Part shown: positions 21,747 to 30,603 of the stretch, one piece after another
Position numbering within the stretch: the first letter of the stretch is position 1
Layout: the number at the start of each line of letters is the position of its first letter
NCBI GenBank assembly: GCA_040881175.1
Contig: JBBEDS010000008.1
Span: forward strand, 1 to 30,603
Direction of reading: 5' to 3'
DNA from: JBBEDS01 sp040881175
GTDB lineage: Bacteria > Patescibacteriota > Minisyncoccia > 2-02-FULL-40-12 > IGHO2-01-FULL-4-A
Length of the DNA stretch: 30,603 bases
Program-made: the position numbers and the translations under genes
The notes under the pieces: generated by a model
Told to the model about the DNA's origin: nothing
Databases searched by the model: none
What the model saw: the letters and a program-made list of their open reading frames with translations, nothing else

Positions 21747-22837
21747 CTCTGAATTCTACTTCTTATTCTTATACTCTGAATAATTCCTAGGCCGATCATC
21801 AGGGTCACAAGGTGGCTGCCGCCGTAACTCAGGAAAGAAAAAGGAATGCCAGTTATCGGTGATATTCCCAAGTTCATTCCCGCATTTATCAAAAAGTGAG
21901 TGAATATTATTGTGATGAAGCCAAGCGAAAATAGTTTGGCAAAGTTATTATTGGTTCTGGTTGCGATTGAGCCGATTCTAAAAATTAGGAAAAGAAATAT
22001 GGCTAATAGTAATGCCACTCCTGCGAAACCAAACCTCTTCGCAAAGGCAGCGAAGGCGAAGTCATTGTATGGCTCAGGCACAAGGACCGGTGAGTGAGTA
22101 TCCTTCTCCTCAAAGAACGTTCCGAACATTTGTCCCGACCCGAAAGTTATCTGGGATTGAAGCGTGTTATATCCGCTTCCCCTGGGGTCGAGGTAAGGAT
22201 CAATGAAGGATATTATTCGGTTTCTCTGGTATGTCTCGAATACAAAAAACCAGGCAAAGGAAGTTAGGACTGTGCCGATCATGATTATTGCAAGTAGGTG
22301 CTTGCGTTTAATGCCAGCGAAAAGGAGCATGGCGATCCAGAGACTTATGAAAACGATCGTTGAGCCGAGGTCAGGCTGCAAAAGGGTAAGGCCAGCCGGG
22401 ATCAGTACATAAAAACCGGAGGCTAATATGTGCTTGGTTCTATATATCTCTACATGTTTTTGAGAGAAATACTTTGCTAGTAAAATTAAAACTGCCAACT
22501 TTGCAAACTCCGAAGGCTCAAAAGTTAGACCTCGGAAGATTATCCACGAGTTCACACCTCTTATCTCTGCTGAGGCCAAGGTTATAAAAAGCAGGATGAT
22601 CGCGATGGCATATATGGCCACAGAAGCAGCAGAGTAATTCTTTAAGATGCGGTAATCAAAGAAAGAGGCTAAGACCATCAATACAGTTCCGACAATAATA
22701 AATACAACCTGTCTATTAACAAAATCCTGAGATCGGGGGCCGATATCTGAGAAAGCAGCTATCCCGAGAAGGACTATTCCTATTGCAGCTAGCCATAGCG
22801 CCCAGTCTAGTTTCTTAAGTGAAGAGAGTAGTGTCAT
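21743..22837 (-). CDS. rodA: RodA/FtsW-family SEDS peptidoglycan glycosyltransferase
   Basis: 364 residues with about ten membrane helices. SEDS features: FDYRILKNY, FEPSEFAKLAVLILLAKYF, LLQPDLGSTIVF (the Asp essential in RodA), NRIISFIDPYLDPRGSGYN, GYNTLQSQITFGSGQMFG, DFAFAAFAKRFGF and the C-terminal SPITGIPFSFLSYGGSHLV. SEDS proteins polymerise lipid II glycans; the RodA type supports elongation and FtsW division. The order of motifs and the ITGIPFSFLSYGG form suggest RodA, though FtsW cannot be fully excluded. A promoter places the transcription start at the ATG (leaderless). It lies downstream of rpoC, past a terminator. Confidence 0.93.
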   Translation of the reverse strand: MTLLSSLKKLDWALWLAAIGIVLLGIAAFSDIGPRSQDFVNRQVVFIIVGTVLMVLASFFDYRILKNYSAASVAIYAIAIILLFITLASAEIRGVNSWIIFRGLTFEPSEFAKLAVLILLAKYFSQKHVEIYRTKHILASGFYVLIPAGLTLLQPDLGSTIVFISLWIAMLLFAGIKRKHLLAIIMIGTVLTSFAWFFVFETYQRNRIISFIDPYLDPRGSGYNTLQSQITFGSGQMFGTFFEEKDTHSPVLVPEPYNDFAFAAFAKRFGFAGVALLLAIFLFLIFRIGSIATRTNNNFAKLFSLGFITIIFTHFLINAGMNLGISPITGIPFSFLSYGGSHLVTLMIGLGIIQSIRIRSRIQS

Positions 22838-22843
22838 GACTGG

Positions 22844-22872
22844 ATTTTATATTCAATTAAGAAAAATCGCAA
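22844..22872 (-). promoter_or_regulatory. Promoter of rodA
   Basis: On the minus strand, -35 TTGCGA (22867-22872), 17-base spacer, -10 TAAAAT (22844-22849), and the ATG (first base 22837) 6 bases further: a leaderless arrangement. Confidence 0.55.
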
Positions 22873-22882
22873 GTTTAATTAT

Positions 22883-22922
22883 AAAAACAAAAACGGCCCT
22901 TTCGGGAGCCGCTTTTGTTTTT
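22883..22922 (-). terminator. Terminator of rpoB-rpoC
   Basis: On the minus strand, CGG-CT-CCC-GAAA-GGG-CCG followed by TTTTTGTTTTT: a hairpin with a 2-base bulge and a good T tract, directly after the rpoC stop. Confidence 0.75.
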
Positions 22923-22926
22923 ATAA

Positions 22927-25900
22927 TTATCCCTCGTCTTCTCCAGAAATGCCCTCATCTGAGATGGTGGCGTTGTAGCCAGTACCCGCTGGAATCAGGC
23001 GGCCGATAATAACGTTTTCTTTAAGTCCACGTAGAGGATCCTCTTTGCCTGAGATGGCTGCGTCAATTAATACTCGTGCGGTCTCCTGGAAAGATGCAGA
23101 TGACAGATAGCTTTCTGTAGAGAGCGATACCTTAGTGATACCGAGCAAGAGCTGGTCTGAAGTTGCAGGTTTGCCACCGTCTTCTTTGGCAGCTTCGTTT
23201 GCTTCAAGCAGAGTTCGCTTTTCGACAACATCACCAGGTAATAGGTCAGTGTCTCCCGAGTCATTAATCCTGACTCTAGAAAACATTTGTTTGACGATAA
23301 GCTCTACGTGTTTGTCGTTGATACCTTCACCAGTAGCAAAGTAGATGCTCTGGATCTCCTTAATTACGTAACGTGCAACCGTATCAATGCTGCCAGATGT
23401 ACTGAAGAGTTCTTTTAGGTCGACGTGGCCATCAGACAGCTGCTGCCCGACTGTAATTAGATCGCCAACGCTAACTTTTGGAGCTACGCCCGGCAAGGTT
23501 AAATATTCTCGCTCATCTCCCTTGTCAGACTTTATTTTAATGAGGTTTTGTTTGTCATTTGGTTCAATTGATACAACCTGGCCATCAACTTCTGAGATGA
23601 GGGCTTTGGCTGAAGGCGGACGTACTTCGAAGATCTCTTGGACGCGAGGCAGACCCATGGTAATGTCACCAACACTTGCGACACCTCCAGTGTGGAAGGT
23701 TCTCATGGTCAGCTGGGTTCCGGGCTCACCGATAGCTTGCGCGGTAACAATACCTACTGCCTCACCTATGTTAACCAGGGTATTCTTAGACAGGTCATAT
23801 CCGTAGCAGAGACGGCATATACCATCGGTAGCTTTACAGGTAATTAAGGATCGTATCTTAACCTTATCAATATTAGTTTTGTCTATCTTGAGAGATGCCT
23901 CCTTGTCTACAATGTGATTTTTCTTAACAATAACATTCCCATCTTGATCCTTTATGTCCTCCAATACGGTACGGCCATTCAATCTTTTGCCGATGGTTTC
24001 ACCAGAGTTAGTGTCAGCTGTATACAAAATGTAGCCCTCCTTGTCTTTACAGTCCTCCTCCTTAACTACAACATCTTGAGCAACATCAACGAGACGACGA
24101 GTAAGATAGCCGGCGGTAGCGGTCTTCAGGGCCGTGTCTACCAAACCTTTTCTGGCACCGTGAGTTGAGATGAAGTATTCCAATACATTGAGGCCCTGCT
24201 TGAACGAACTTTTAATGGGAAGTTCTATCAATTCACCATCCGGTTTTACCATCAAACCACGCATACCAGCCAACTGGTTAACAGTACCCCAGTTTCCTCT
24301 GGCCTTGGAATCTACCATCATGAAGACGGCGTCATTCTCAGTGAATTGGCTGCTGACCATTTTTTCTAGTTTCGACTTTGTTACGGTCCAGGCCTCAATA
24401 GCTTTTGATTTTCTCTCGTATTCGGTAAGTAAACCCTGCTCGTATAGAGACTTGTTTTCTTCAATTACTTTCTCGGTTTCGGCAATAACCTGGGCTTTTT
24501 CTTCAGGAATTTTAAGATCGTCCATACCCCAGGAAACACCTGATACAGTGGCATAGTGAAATCCATTAGTTTTTATTGCATCCAAGAACTCGACTGTCCT
24601 GTCCTCGCCGTACTTGTGTAATATCTCGGCTTCAATGTTTCTTAAGTCGGTCTGGTTGAGGGTCTTGTTTATGAAAGGATAGTCTTCCGGCATTGACTTG
24701 TTGAATATGATACGTCCAACGGAAGTTTCGGTTAGTTTGCTCTTGGCATCGGCAATCTTTTTGGAGAGCATAACCTTTACTAGCGCTCTTAAGTCGATCA
24801 CGCCATGGTCATATGCCATCATGGCTTCTGATTCTGAGGAAAATATTCTGCCCTCACCAGTCGCACCTTTGTGTATGCTGGTCAGGTAGTAACAGCCAAA
24901 AGTAATGTCACGAGTGGCAATTGCGACAGGTTCACCTGTGGCCGGTTTCAATATGCCATGCGTTGATAGCATTAACTCTCTGGCTTCTCTTTGAGCAGCT
25001 ACGGTCAGAGGTAAGTGAACGGCCATCTGGTCACCGTCGAAGTCAGCATTGAATGCCCTAGTAGGCAGGGCCGGTATTTTAATGGCTTTACCTTCGATAA
25101 GTACAGGCTTAAATGCCTGAACTGACAAACGGTGTAGGGTTGGCGCACGGTTCAACAGTACCAGCTTGTCTTTAATAGCATGCTCAAGCGCTTCCCAAAC
25201 CTCCGGGATCTCTTGCTCAATCAAATGGTTTGCCGAACGAATGTTATGAGCTAGTCCATTACTCTTAAGGTAGTTGATTATGAATGGCTTGAAGAGCTCT
25301 AGAGCCATGTATTTTGGCAAACCACATTCGCCTAATTTCAAGCTGGGGCCGATAACGATTACACTTCGGCCGGAGTAGTCGACACGCTTACCGAGCAAGT
25401 TTTGTCTGAAACGGCCCTGCTTACCTTTTAACATGTCAGCCAGAGATTTAAGCGCACGCTTTTGGCCAGTTGAAGCTGAGACCAAAGTTTGGCCGCGCCT
25501 CATGGTGTTATCGATTAGAGCGTCTACGGCTTCCTGAAGCATTCTCTTCTCATTCTTGGTAATTACTTCCGGTGCTCGGAGCTCCATCAAATGTTTCAAA
25601 CGGTTGTTTCTATTAATAACCCTTCGGTACAGATCATTTAAGTCAGAGGTTGCGTAACGTCCACCATCCAACTGAACCATCGGTCTGAGCAGGGGAGGAA
25701 TGACGGGCAATACGGTCATGATTGTCCATTCAGGTCTGATCTCGTTGGATAGCATTCGCTTCAGAATCTTCAGTCGGCGCAACATCTTCTTCTGTGTTAC
25801 GGGATTATCTGTATTAGTAAGATTAGCTTCGCCTTTCTTGATTTCTTCCTCAAGGCTCATTTCTTCCAGGAGTCTTCTTATGGCTTCAGCACCAATGCTG

Positions 25901-26517
25901 GCCTCAAATACTTCTCCATATTTCAGTGAAAGATCGCGGAAGTCCAGCTCAGAAAGTATCTGATATTTCTTAAGATTCTTTAGGCTCTCTTTCTCTTTCT
26001 CTTGCTGTTGCTTTATTCTGTCGCGCTCCGTCTCTTGAGGTGCATTTTTGATGAGCGAACGGAACTCAGACTCCATCTTTTTCATGGCCTCGGTCTTCAG
26101 GTCTTCATTTACTTTGGTGACTATGTAGCTGGCAAAGTATATTACTCTCTCAAGGTCGCCGAGCGTAACGTCTAAAATAGTTGCCATGCGGGAGGGCATT
26201 CCTCTCAAGAACCATATGTGAGCAACCGGACTAGCCAGGGTGATGTGTCCCATCCTCTCGCGTCTAACGATAGATCTTGTTACCTCAACGCCACAACGGT
26301 CACAGATGATTCCCTTATAGCGGATCCTGCGGTACTTACCACAGTAACACTCCCAGTCTTTAGTTGGTCCGAATATTGATTCCGAAAACAAACCCTCCTT
26401 CTCAGGCTTCTGAGTTCGGTAGTTAATTGTTTCCGGCTTGGTAACCTCGCCGTATGACCACTGTAAAATATCTTCCGGGGAGGCGATCTTTAATTTTAGG
26501 GTAGTAAAATTACTCAT
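22927..26517 (-). CDS. rpoC: DNA-directed RNA polymerase subunit beta'
   Basis: 1196 residues, short compared with about 1400 in E. coli. The N-terminal zinc ribbon is CYCGKYRRIRYKGIICDRCG. The catalytic magnesium motif is NADFDGDQMAVHLPL. The bridge and trigger region includes GMRGLMVKPDGELIELPI, QAIGEPGTQLTMRTFHTGG and GLPRVQEIFEVRPP. A second zinc site is CKATDGICRLCYG. The insertion between the conserved blocks is small, which explains the length. The ATG lies 4 bases after the rpoB stop, with no strong ribosome binding site, so it is translated by coupling. The C-terminus ends in an acidic tail. Confidence 0.99.
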   Translation of the reverse strand: MSNFTTLKLKIASPEDILQWSYGEVTKPETINYRTQKPEKEGLFSESIFGPTKDWECYCGKYRRIRYKGIICDRCGVEVTRSIVRRERMGHITLASPVAHIWFLRGMPSRMATILDVTLGDLERVIYFASYIVTKVNEDLKTEAMKKMESEFRSLIKNAPQETERDRIKQQQEKEKESLKNLKKYQILSELDFRDLSLKYGEVFEASIGAEAIRRLLEEMSLEEEIKKGEANLTNTDNPVTQKKMLRRLKILKRMLSNEIRPEWTIMTVLPVIPPLLRPMVQLDGGRYATSDLNDLYRRVINRNNRLKHLMELRAPEVITKNEKRMLQEAVDALIDNTMRRGQTLVSASTGQKRALKSLADMLKGKQGRFRQNLLGKRVDYSGRSVIVIGPSLKLGECGLPKYMALELFKPFIINYLKSNGLAHNIRSANHLIEQEIPEVWEALEHAIKDKLVLLNRAPTLHRLSVQAFKPVLIEGKAIKIPALPTRAFNADFDGDQMAVHLPLTVAAQREARELMLSTHGILKPATGEPVAIATRDITFGCYYLTSIHKGATGEGRIFSSESEAMMAYDHGVIDLRALVKVMLSKKIADAKSKLTETSVGRIIFNKSMPEDYPFINKTLNQTDLRNIEAEILHKYGEDRTVEFLDAIKTNGFHYATVSGVSWGMDDLKIPEEKAQVIAETEKVIEENKSLYEQGLLTEYERKSKAIEAWTVTKSKLEKMVSSQFTENDAVFMMVDSKARGNWGTVNQLAGMRGLMVKPDGELIELPIKSSFKQGLNVLEYFISTHGARKGLVDTALKTATAGYLTRRLVDVAQDVVVKEEDCKDKEGYILYTADTNSGETIGKRLNGRTVLEDIKDQDGNVIVKKNHIVDKEASLKIDKTNIDKVKIRSLITCKATDGICRLCYGYDLSKNTLVNIGEAVGIVTAQAIGEPGTQLTMRTFHTGGVASVGDITMGLPRVQEIFEVRPPSAKALISEVDGQVVSIEPNDKQNLIKIKSDKGDEREYLTLPGVAPKVSVGDLITVGQQLSDGHVDLKELFSTSGSIDTVARYVIKEIQSIYFATGEGINDKHVELIVKQMFSRVRINDSGDTDLLPGDVVEKRTLLEANEAAKEDGGKPATSDQLLLGITKVSLSTESYLSSASFQETARVLIDAAISGKEDPLRGLKENVIIGRLIPAGTGYNATISDEGISGEDEG

Positions 26518-26521
26518 GGTT

Positions 26522-29500
26522 TTATAATTCTTTTAGCTCAATATTAAGACCTAATCCTTTAATTTCAGATAGGAGAACTTTAAATGATTCAGGTAGGTGT
26601 GGAGCTCTGATCTCTTCGCCTTCGACTATAGATTCGTATGTCTTTGCCCTTCCTTGAACATCGTCTGATTTAATAGTAAGCATCTCCTGCAACGTGTGTG
26701 CAGCACCATAACCTTCCAAAGCCCAGACTTCCATCTCTCCGAATCTCTGACCTCCGAATTGAGCCTTACCCCCCAACGGCTGCTGAGTGATAAGAGAGTA
26801 TGGACCGATCGAACGCATGTGAAGCTTATCTTCAACCATGTGCATCAGCTTCATGAAGTAGATAACACCAATGGTGGTTTTCTGTTCAAATTGTTTTCCG
26901 GTTCGGCCATCAAACACGTGTATCTTTCCATCCTCGGGTAAGCCAGCCTTTATTAGCTCTCCCTTGATCATATCTTCAGTTGCGCCGGCCATTGATGGAA
27001 CAGCTGCGTGGTAGCCGAGCTTGGATGCAGCCCAGCCAAGGTGGGTCTCCAGTACCTGTCCGATGTTCATACGGGAGATAATACCTAATGGACTCAAGAT
27101 CATATCTACAGGTTTTCCATCTGGCAGGAACGGCATATCTTCCTCTGGAAGAATCGTAGAGATTACACCTTTGTTTCCGTGTCTTCCGGCTAGCTTATCT
27201 CCAACCTGCACTTTTCTCATCTGAGCAATTGATACTTGAATAGTCTTTATGACTCCTGCCTGTAGCTTGTCTCCCTCTTCTCTGGAGAATATCCTGACAC
27301 CGACGACTCTACCTACCTTACCGTAGTCGAGAGTCAAAGAAGAGTCTTTTACATCCTGTGATTTTTCTCCGAATATTGCCCTCAAAAGACGCTCTTCGGC
27401 AGTAAGGTCGCTTTCTCCTTTAGGAGAGATCTTTCCAACCAAGATATCCTGTGAGCGAACTTCTGCTCCGATTCTGACGATACCGTCTGGATCCAAATCT
27501 TTTAGCTTTTCTTCTGAGCGGTTTGGAATATCATATGTTGTAATCTCTGGACCAAGTTTCGTTTCGCGGACATCAATTGAGTAGTCTTCTATATGAATAG
27601 AGGTGAAGAGATCTTCTTTAACCAATCTTTCGGAGAGCACTACGGCATCTTCGAAGTTTGAACCTTCAAATGACATGAATGCGACAACCAAGTTTCGGCC
27701 CAAAGCGAGCTCCCCATTCTGAGTTGCGGGACCATCGGCCAGGACGTCGTCTTTTTTAACTTTCTGGCCGGGTTTCACTATCGGTCGGTGATTGATAGCA
27801 GTAAAACTGTTTGATTTTGCAAATTTTAATAGACGGTATTCTGTCTTCTCTCCTTTGTCTGATTTAACTACGATATTTGAGCCATCAACGCTATCTACTA
27901 CTCCAGACTCGTTTGCCAGGACCATCATTCCGGAATCTTTAGCTACCTTGCCCTCAAGACCCGTTCCTATAATAGGGGATTCGGGGGAGATAATAGGTAC
28001 AGCTTGCCTCTGCATGTTAGAACCCATCAATGCTCTATTAGCATCGTCGTTCTCTAAGAATGGGATCAAAGATGTGGCAACTGAGAAAGGCTGTTTCGGA
28101 GAAACATCAATATAGTCGATCTGTTCTGGCTTAGCCAATCCAGCTTCTGACTGAATTCTTGAAGGAACCATAGGGTTTATGAACTTACCTTTGTCGTCTA
28201 GTTTGGCTCCGGCGTGAGCTATTATGAACTTCTCTTCTTCAGTTGCATCTAAGTAATCAATTTGGTCAGTTACCTTTCCATTTGTAACCTTTCTGTAAGG
28301 TGTGAGTATGAATCCGAGAGGAGAAACTTTGGAATATAATGCAAGATGACCTACCAAACCAATGTTTGGACCCTCTGGAGTTTGAATCGGACAGATTCTT
28401 CCGTAGTGAGATGGGTGCACGTCACGTACTTCAAAGCTAGCCCTCTCTCTAGTCAACCCACCGGGACCGAGGGCAGATAGTCTTCTCTTGTGCTCCAACT
28501 CAGCCAAAGGATTGACCTGGTCCATGAACTGAGAGAGTTGTCCGGACGAAAAGAATTCTTTTACAGAAGCGACGAACGGCCTCGAGTTGATCAGCTGTGC
28601 TGGAATAATATTCTCAATATCCTGAGTACTCATTCTGTCTTTGACGATACGCTCCATTCTAGTGAAGGCCAGCCTCAGCTTGTCCTGAAGTAATTCACCC
28701 AAGGTTTTAACTCGGCGATTGCCTAAGTGGTCTATATTGTCTGGTTGTGAAGCCGGGTCATTATTCAAACGTATGATCTCACGCATTACATCCACGACAT
28801 CCTCTACTTTTAAGACTCTATTCTTCTCATCCAATGGAAAGTCCTTATCGAAACGCTTGTTCATTCTGTGTCGTCCGACACGAGAAAGGTCATAACGAGA
28901 GAAATTGAAAAACATGTTATGGATCATCTGTCTGGCGTTGTCTACCGTTGCTGGATCTCCAGGACGGATTCTCTTATACATTTCTATCAGCCCCTCTTCT
29001 TCATTCGAGGCAGCGTCTGCGACTATGGTCGAGACGATATATTGCATTTCCGGATTGGTGTCTATGTCGGCGAATAGCTTCTTAATATCCTCATCCTTTC
29101 CAACACCAAAAGCCCGCAATATTGAGGTTGCCGGGATCTTTCTCTTGCGGTCTATTCTGACCGAAATTACGCCGCTTGATTCTGTCTCAAATTCAAGCCA
29201 GGCACCGCGGGAAGGGATAATCTTAGCACCAAAAAACCGTTTGAAACGGCTTGAACGTGATAATGAGAAGAATACGCCCGGGCTTCGAATAAGTTGAGAG
29301 ATTACAACTCTTTCGACGCCGTTGATGACAAATGTTCCGCGAGGTGTGATTAAAGGAAAATCGGCAAGATAGATCTCTTGCTCATCGGTGGCTCCAGTCT
29401 TCTTGTTTTTTAGAGTGATCTTTACTCTTAACGGAGATTCGTAAGTTATATTCTTCTCTCTGGCAGTGCGCTCATCATATTTCGGCTCTTCAAACTTGAA

Positions 29501-29674
29501 ATCGGAAAAGCTAAGTTCGAGTTCTTTACCAGTCCAGTCTTCAATAGGGGAGATGTCGCTTAGGAGTTCTTTTAGTCCGACATCCAAGAACCATTGATAG
29601 GAGTCCAATTGCACCTGAACCAAGTTTGGTGCTTCGAACTGTTCCGGAGTGTATTTTGAGAATATTTTACGCAT
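26522..29674 (-). CDS. rpoB: DNA-directed RNA polymerase subunit beta
   Basis: 1050 residues (E. coli 1342), without the large lineage insertions. Recognised blocks: QLDSYQWFLDVGLKELL at the start, GTFVINGVERVVISQLIRSPG, the rifampicin-pocket region SQFMDQVNPLAELEHKRRLS and LGPGGLTRERA, HPSHYGRICPIQTPEGPNIG, GRNLVVAFMSFEGSNFEDA, and the C-terminal GGKAQFGGQRFGEMEVWALE with AAHTLQEMLTIKSDD. In the rifampicin pocket, position 516-equivalent is Asp-like (FMDQVN), 526-equivalent is His and 531-equivalent falls in LSALGPGG. First gene of rpoB-rpoC. No clear ribosome binding site; upstream promoter elements are weak. Confidence 0.99.
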   Translation of the reverse strand: MRKIFSKYTPEQFEAPNLVQVQLDSYQWFLDVGLKELLSDISPIEDWTGKELELSFSDFKFEEPKYDERTAREKNITYESPLRVKITLKNKKTGATDEQEIYLADFPLITPRGTFVINGVERVVISQLIRSPGVFFSLSRSSRFKRFFGAKIIPSRGAWLEFETESSGVISVRIDRKRKIPATSILRAFGVGKDEDIKKLFADIDTNPEMQYIVSTIVADAASNEEEGLIEMYKRIRPGDPATVDNARQMIHNMFFNFSRYDLSRVGRHRMNKRFDKDFPLDEKNRVLKVEDVVDVMREIIRLNNDPASQPDNIDHLGNRRVKTLGELLQDKLRLAFTRMERIVKDRMSTQDIENIIPAQLINSRPFVASVKEFFSSGQLSQFMDQVNPLAELEHKRRLSALGPGGLTRERASFEVRDVHPSHYGRICPIQTPEGPNIGLVGHLALYSKVSPLGFILTPYRKVTNGKVTDQIDYLDATEEEKFIIAHAGAKLDDKGKFINPMVPSRIQSEAGLAKPEQIDYIDVSPKQPFSVATSLIPFLENDDANRALMGSNMQRQAVPIISPESPIIGTGLEGKVAKDSGMMVLANESGVVDSVDGSNIVVKSDKGEKTEYRLLKFAKSNSFTAINHRPIVKPGQKVKKDDVLADGPATQNGELALGRNLVVAFMSFEGSNFEDAVVLSERLVKEDLFTSIHIEDYSIDVRETKLGPEITTYDIPNRSEEKLKDLDPDGIVRIGAEVRSQDILVGKISPKGESDLTAEERLLRAIFGEKSQDVKDSSLTLDYGKVGRVVGVRIFSREEGDKLQAGVIKTIQVSIAQMRKVQVGDKLAGRHGNKGVISTILPEEDMPFLPDGKPVDMILSPLGIISRMNIGQVLETHLGWAASKLGYHAAVPSMAGATEDMIKGELIKAGLPEDGKIHVFDGRTGKQFEQKTTIGVIYFMKLMHMVEDKLHMRSIGPYSLITQQPLGGKAQFGGQRFGEMEVWALEGYGAAHTLQEMLTIKSDDVQGRAKTYESIVEGEEIRAPHLPESFKVLLSEIKGLGLNIELKEL

Positions 29675-29871
29675 TGATAAAAATATGTTTAGAAAGCGGG
29701 TTTAACCGCTACTACAGCTTATATATTCTACGGCGACAAAAATACCTATCCCCGCTCTGGCGGGGTATCTTAAAAATTACGCTTTTTAATTTTGCGAGAT
29801 ATCAGATAACACTCGTGGGCTAAGAATTACAAGTTAACAGTTAAGTTTTCTTAACGGCTAGCTTTTAACTC
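29675..29871. other. Intergenic region before rpoB
   Basis: Minus-strand leader of rpoB, with a hairpin CCCCGC/GCGGGG (29751-29766) and AT-rich sequence. I see no gene. No promoter stands out; TTGTCG and TGTAGT 17 bases apart on the minus strand are a weak possibility. Confidence 0.4.
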
Positions 29872-30132
29872 CTAGTCTTGGAACTTCAGGCCCTCCACGA
29901 AGGCAGCTGCTATTTTGTAGGAAGTACTATTTTCCCCAGTATTACCTGTTATTTTAAACGAATTTAACGCAGTTGTGTCAATACTATTCCTTTTCAAAAG
30001 TTTGTCAAGATTGCTTATCAACAAATCGTCTAAATTATGATAATACGAAAAGCTTTCAGAGTCAATAGTCTCCTTGGCTTTCATGATCAACATGGTTATC
30101 TTGGATTGCTCTACAAAAATTGAAATAGTCAT
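29872..30132 (-). CDS. Small unknown protein
   Basis: 86 residues, MTISIFVEQSKITMLIMKAK then ESFSYYHNLDDLLISNLDKLLKRN and a C-terminal NSTSYKIAAAFVEGLKFQD. The centre LISNLDKLLKRNSIDTTALNSF and the closing TSYKIAAAFVEGLKF are coherent amphipathic patterns, which supports a real gene. No signal peptide, no ribosome binding site, no recognised family. Upstream lie two copies of ATTGTACAGG; the copy nearer the gene contains TACAAT on its strand, a possible -10 11 bases before the ATG. It is divergent from ftsK. Confidence 0.6.
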   Translation of the reverse strand: MTISIFVEQSKITMLIMKAKETIDSESFSYYHNLDDLLISNLDKLLKRNSIDTTALNSFKITGNTGENSTSYKIAAAFVEGLKFQD

Positions 30133-30143
30133 GATATCTGTTG

Positions 30144-30173
30144 ATTGTACAGGTTAAAATCTAATTGTACAGG
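30144..30173. repeat. Two 10-base direct repeats, period 20, between divergent genes
   Basis: ATTGTACAGG at 30144-30153 and at 30164-30173. Each contains the palindrome TGTACA. The 20-base period puts both on nearly the same face of the helix, as in operators. They lie between the 29872-30132 gene and ftsK. Confidence 0.5.
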
Positions 30174-30205
30174 CTTAATATATCTTTTTTATCACTTTTA
30201 TCGTA

Positions 30206-30234
30206 TTGCTTTTTAGTCTGTATTTCTATAGAAT
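30206..30234 (+). promoter_or_regulatory. Promoter of ftsK
   Basis: -35 TTGCTT (30206-30211), 17-base spacer, -10 TAGAAT (30229-30234). The ATG at 30242 is 7 bases downstream (leaderless). Confidence 0.55.
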
Positions 30235-30241
30235 TTTAGTT

Positions 30242-30603
30242 ATGAAACGCAAAGCCAAAAAGTCTAGAAAGACTAAGAGGATTGAGGCTGAAGAACAAGA
30301 GGTTTTGGGTTTGTCTCAAGAGACGAAGAATGGTATCTGGGGTATAGTCTCGCTCGGCTTAGCTATAGTTACTACTCTGGCCTTTTTTGGCAAAGCCGGA
30401 GGTGCCGGTGATCTTTTCGCCACTGTTTCCAAATCATTCTTTGGTTGGGGGGTTTTCCTCATACCGCTGGCGCTTCTGATGCTCGGCGGGGCATTCTTAA
30501 AATCAATTTCAAGGAAGATCTATGCAAGTGCCATCATAGGAACGGCGCTTTTTGTTCTAAGCTTCCTAGCCGTCTTCTCTATTATAGGAAAGGGGGATCT
30601 GGC
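30242..30603 (+). CDS. ftsK: FtsK/SpoIIIE-family DNA translocase, N-terminal membrane part (truncated by window end)
   Basis: The visible 120 residues begin MKRKAKKSRKTKRIEAEEQE and continue with hydrophobic segments GIWGIVSLGLAIVTTLAFFG, SFFGWGVFLIPLALLMLGGA and SAIIGTALFVLSFLAVFSII. The pattern of basic N-terminus, short linker and membrane helices with a GWG between the first two matches the FtsK membrane domain, which anchors the translocase at the division septum. The ATPase motor is outside the window, so the call rests on the membrane-domain pattern. Confidence 0.75.
   Translation, partial: MKRKAKKSRKTKRIEAEEQEVLGLSQETKNGIWGIVSLGLAIVTTLAFFGKAGGAGDLFATVSKSFFGWGVFLIPLALLMLGGAFLKSISRKIYASAIIGTALFVLSFLAVFSIIGKGDL

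Noticed and set aside
22203..29077. Numerous plus-strand frames opposite rodA, rpoC and rpoB
   Set aside because: Antisense shadows of well-conserved genes with no recognisable protein pattern.

Overview
The window looks like a chromosomal scaffold piece from a Candidate Phyla Radiation (Patescibacteria) bacterium. The reasons are a 23S rRNA gene carrying a LAGLIDADG-bearing group I intron, a short RpoB (1050 aa) and RpoC (1196 aa), many small unrecognised or secreted proteins, and a mix of Shine-Dalgarno-led and apparently leaderless genes. No taxonomic marker was searched, so this is inference. Two runs of exactly 100 N (1112-1211 and 20225-20324) are scaffold gaps.

Layout. 1-1111: end of a repeat-bearing surface or tail-like protein with a peptidase S74 chaperone domain (+). 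1212-2271: infC-rpmI-rplT translation operon (-). 2316-3505: tRNA-Ala(GGC) (-) and tRNA-Arg(CCU) (+), each overlapped at its 5' end by a LAGLIDADG-like ORF that stops inside the tRNA D-arm. 3514-5396: CCA-adding enzyme and a small unknown gene. 5435-8484: tRNA-Pro(CGG), a membrane/spermidine-synthase-like protein, an unknown protein and a secreted M15-like protein. 8495-12053: a small HExxH protein (-), tRNA-Ala(CGC), a secreted TIGR03437-type protein, a small secreted protein (-), a zinc ribbon, a YkuK-like RNase H-fold protein and a membrane-anchored HExxH protein. 12108-16145: rmuC, ppa, two unknown genes, a TM-helix channel-like protein and a small membrane protein. 16201-20922: 23S-5S rRNA operon with no 16S beside it. 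20940-22837: a membrane-anchored protein and, convergent to it, rodA (-). 22927-29674: rpoB-rpoC (-). 29872-30603: a small unknown gene (-) and the start of ftsK (+).

The most unusual feature is in the 23S rRNA gene. In the helix-45 region, a known place for intervening sequences, a long imperfect stem (17937-18081) is capped by a tRNA-Ala-like cloverleaf (17973-18042). It keeps the acceptor stem with a G3:U70-type wobble, the D-arm, a 5-nt variable loop and the T-arm. Its anticodon arm is replaced by a 4-bp stem with a GAGA tetraloop, and its D- and T-loops carry a complementary 4-nt pair (UGCC/GGCA). The same gene has a roughly 765-nt group I intron near E. coli 1925-1931, and a gap exactly between U2500 and C2501 that may hide a second insertion.

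Together the genes serve mainly translation (ribosomal proteins, IF3, tRNAs, CCA addition, rRNA), transcription (RpoB/RpoC) and envelope or division functions (RodA, FtsK), with accessory secreted proteins between them. Well-formed -35/-10 promoters 5-7 nt before the ATG of rmuC, ppa, rodA, ftsK and the 2814 gene suggest frequent leaderless transcripts.
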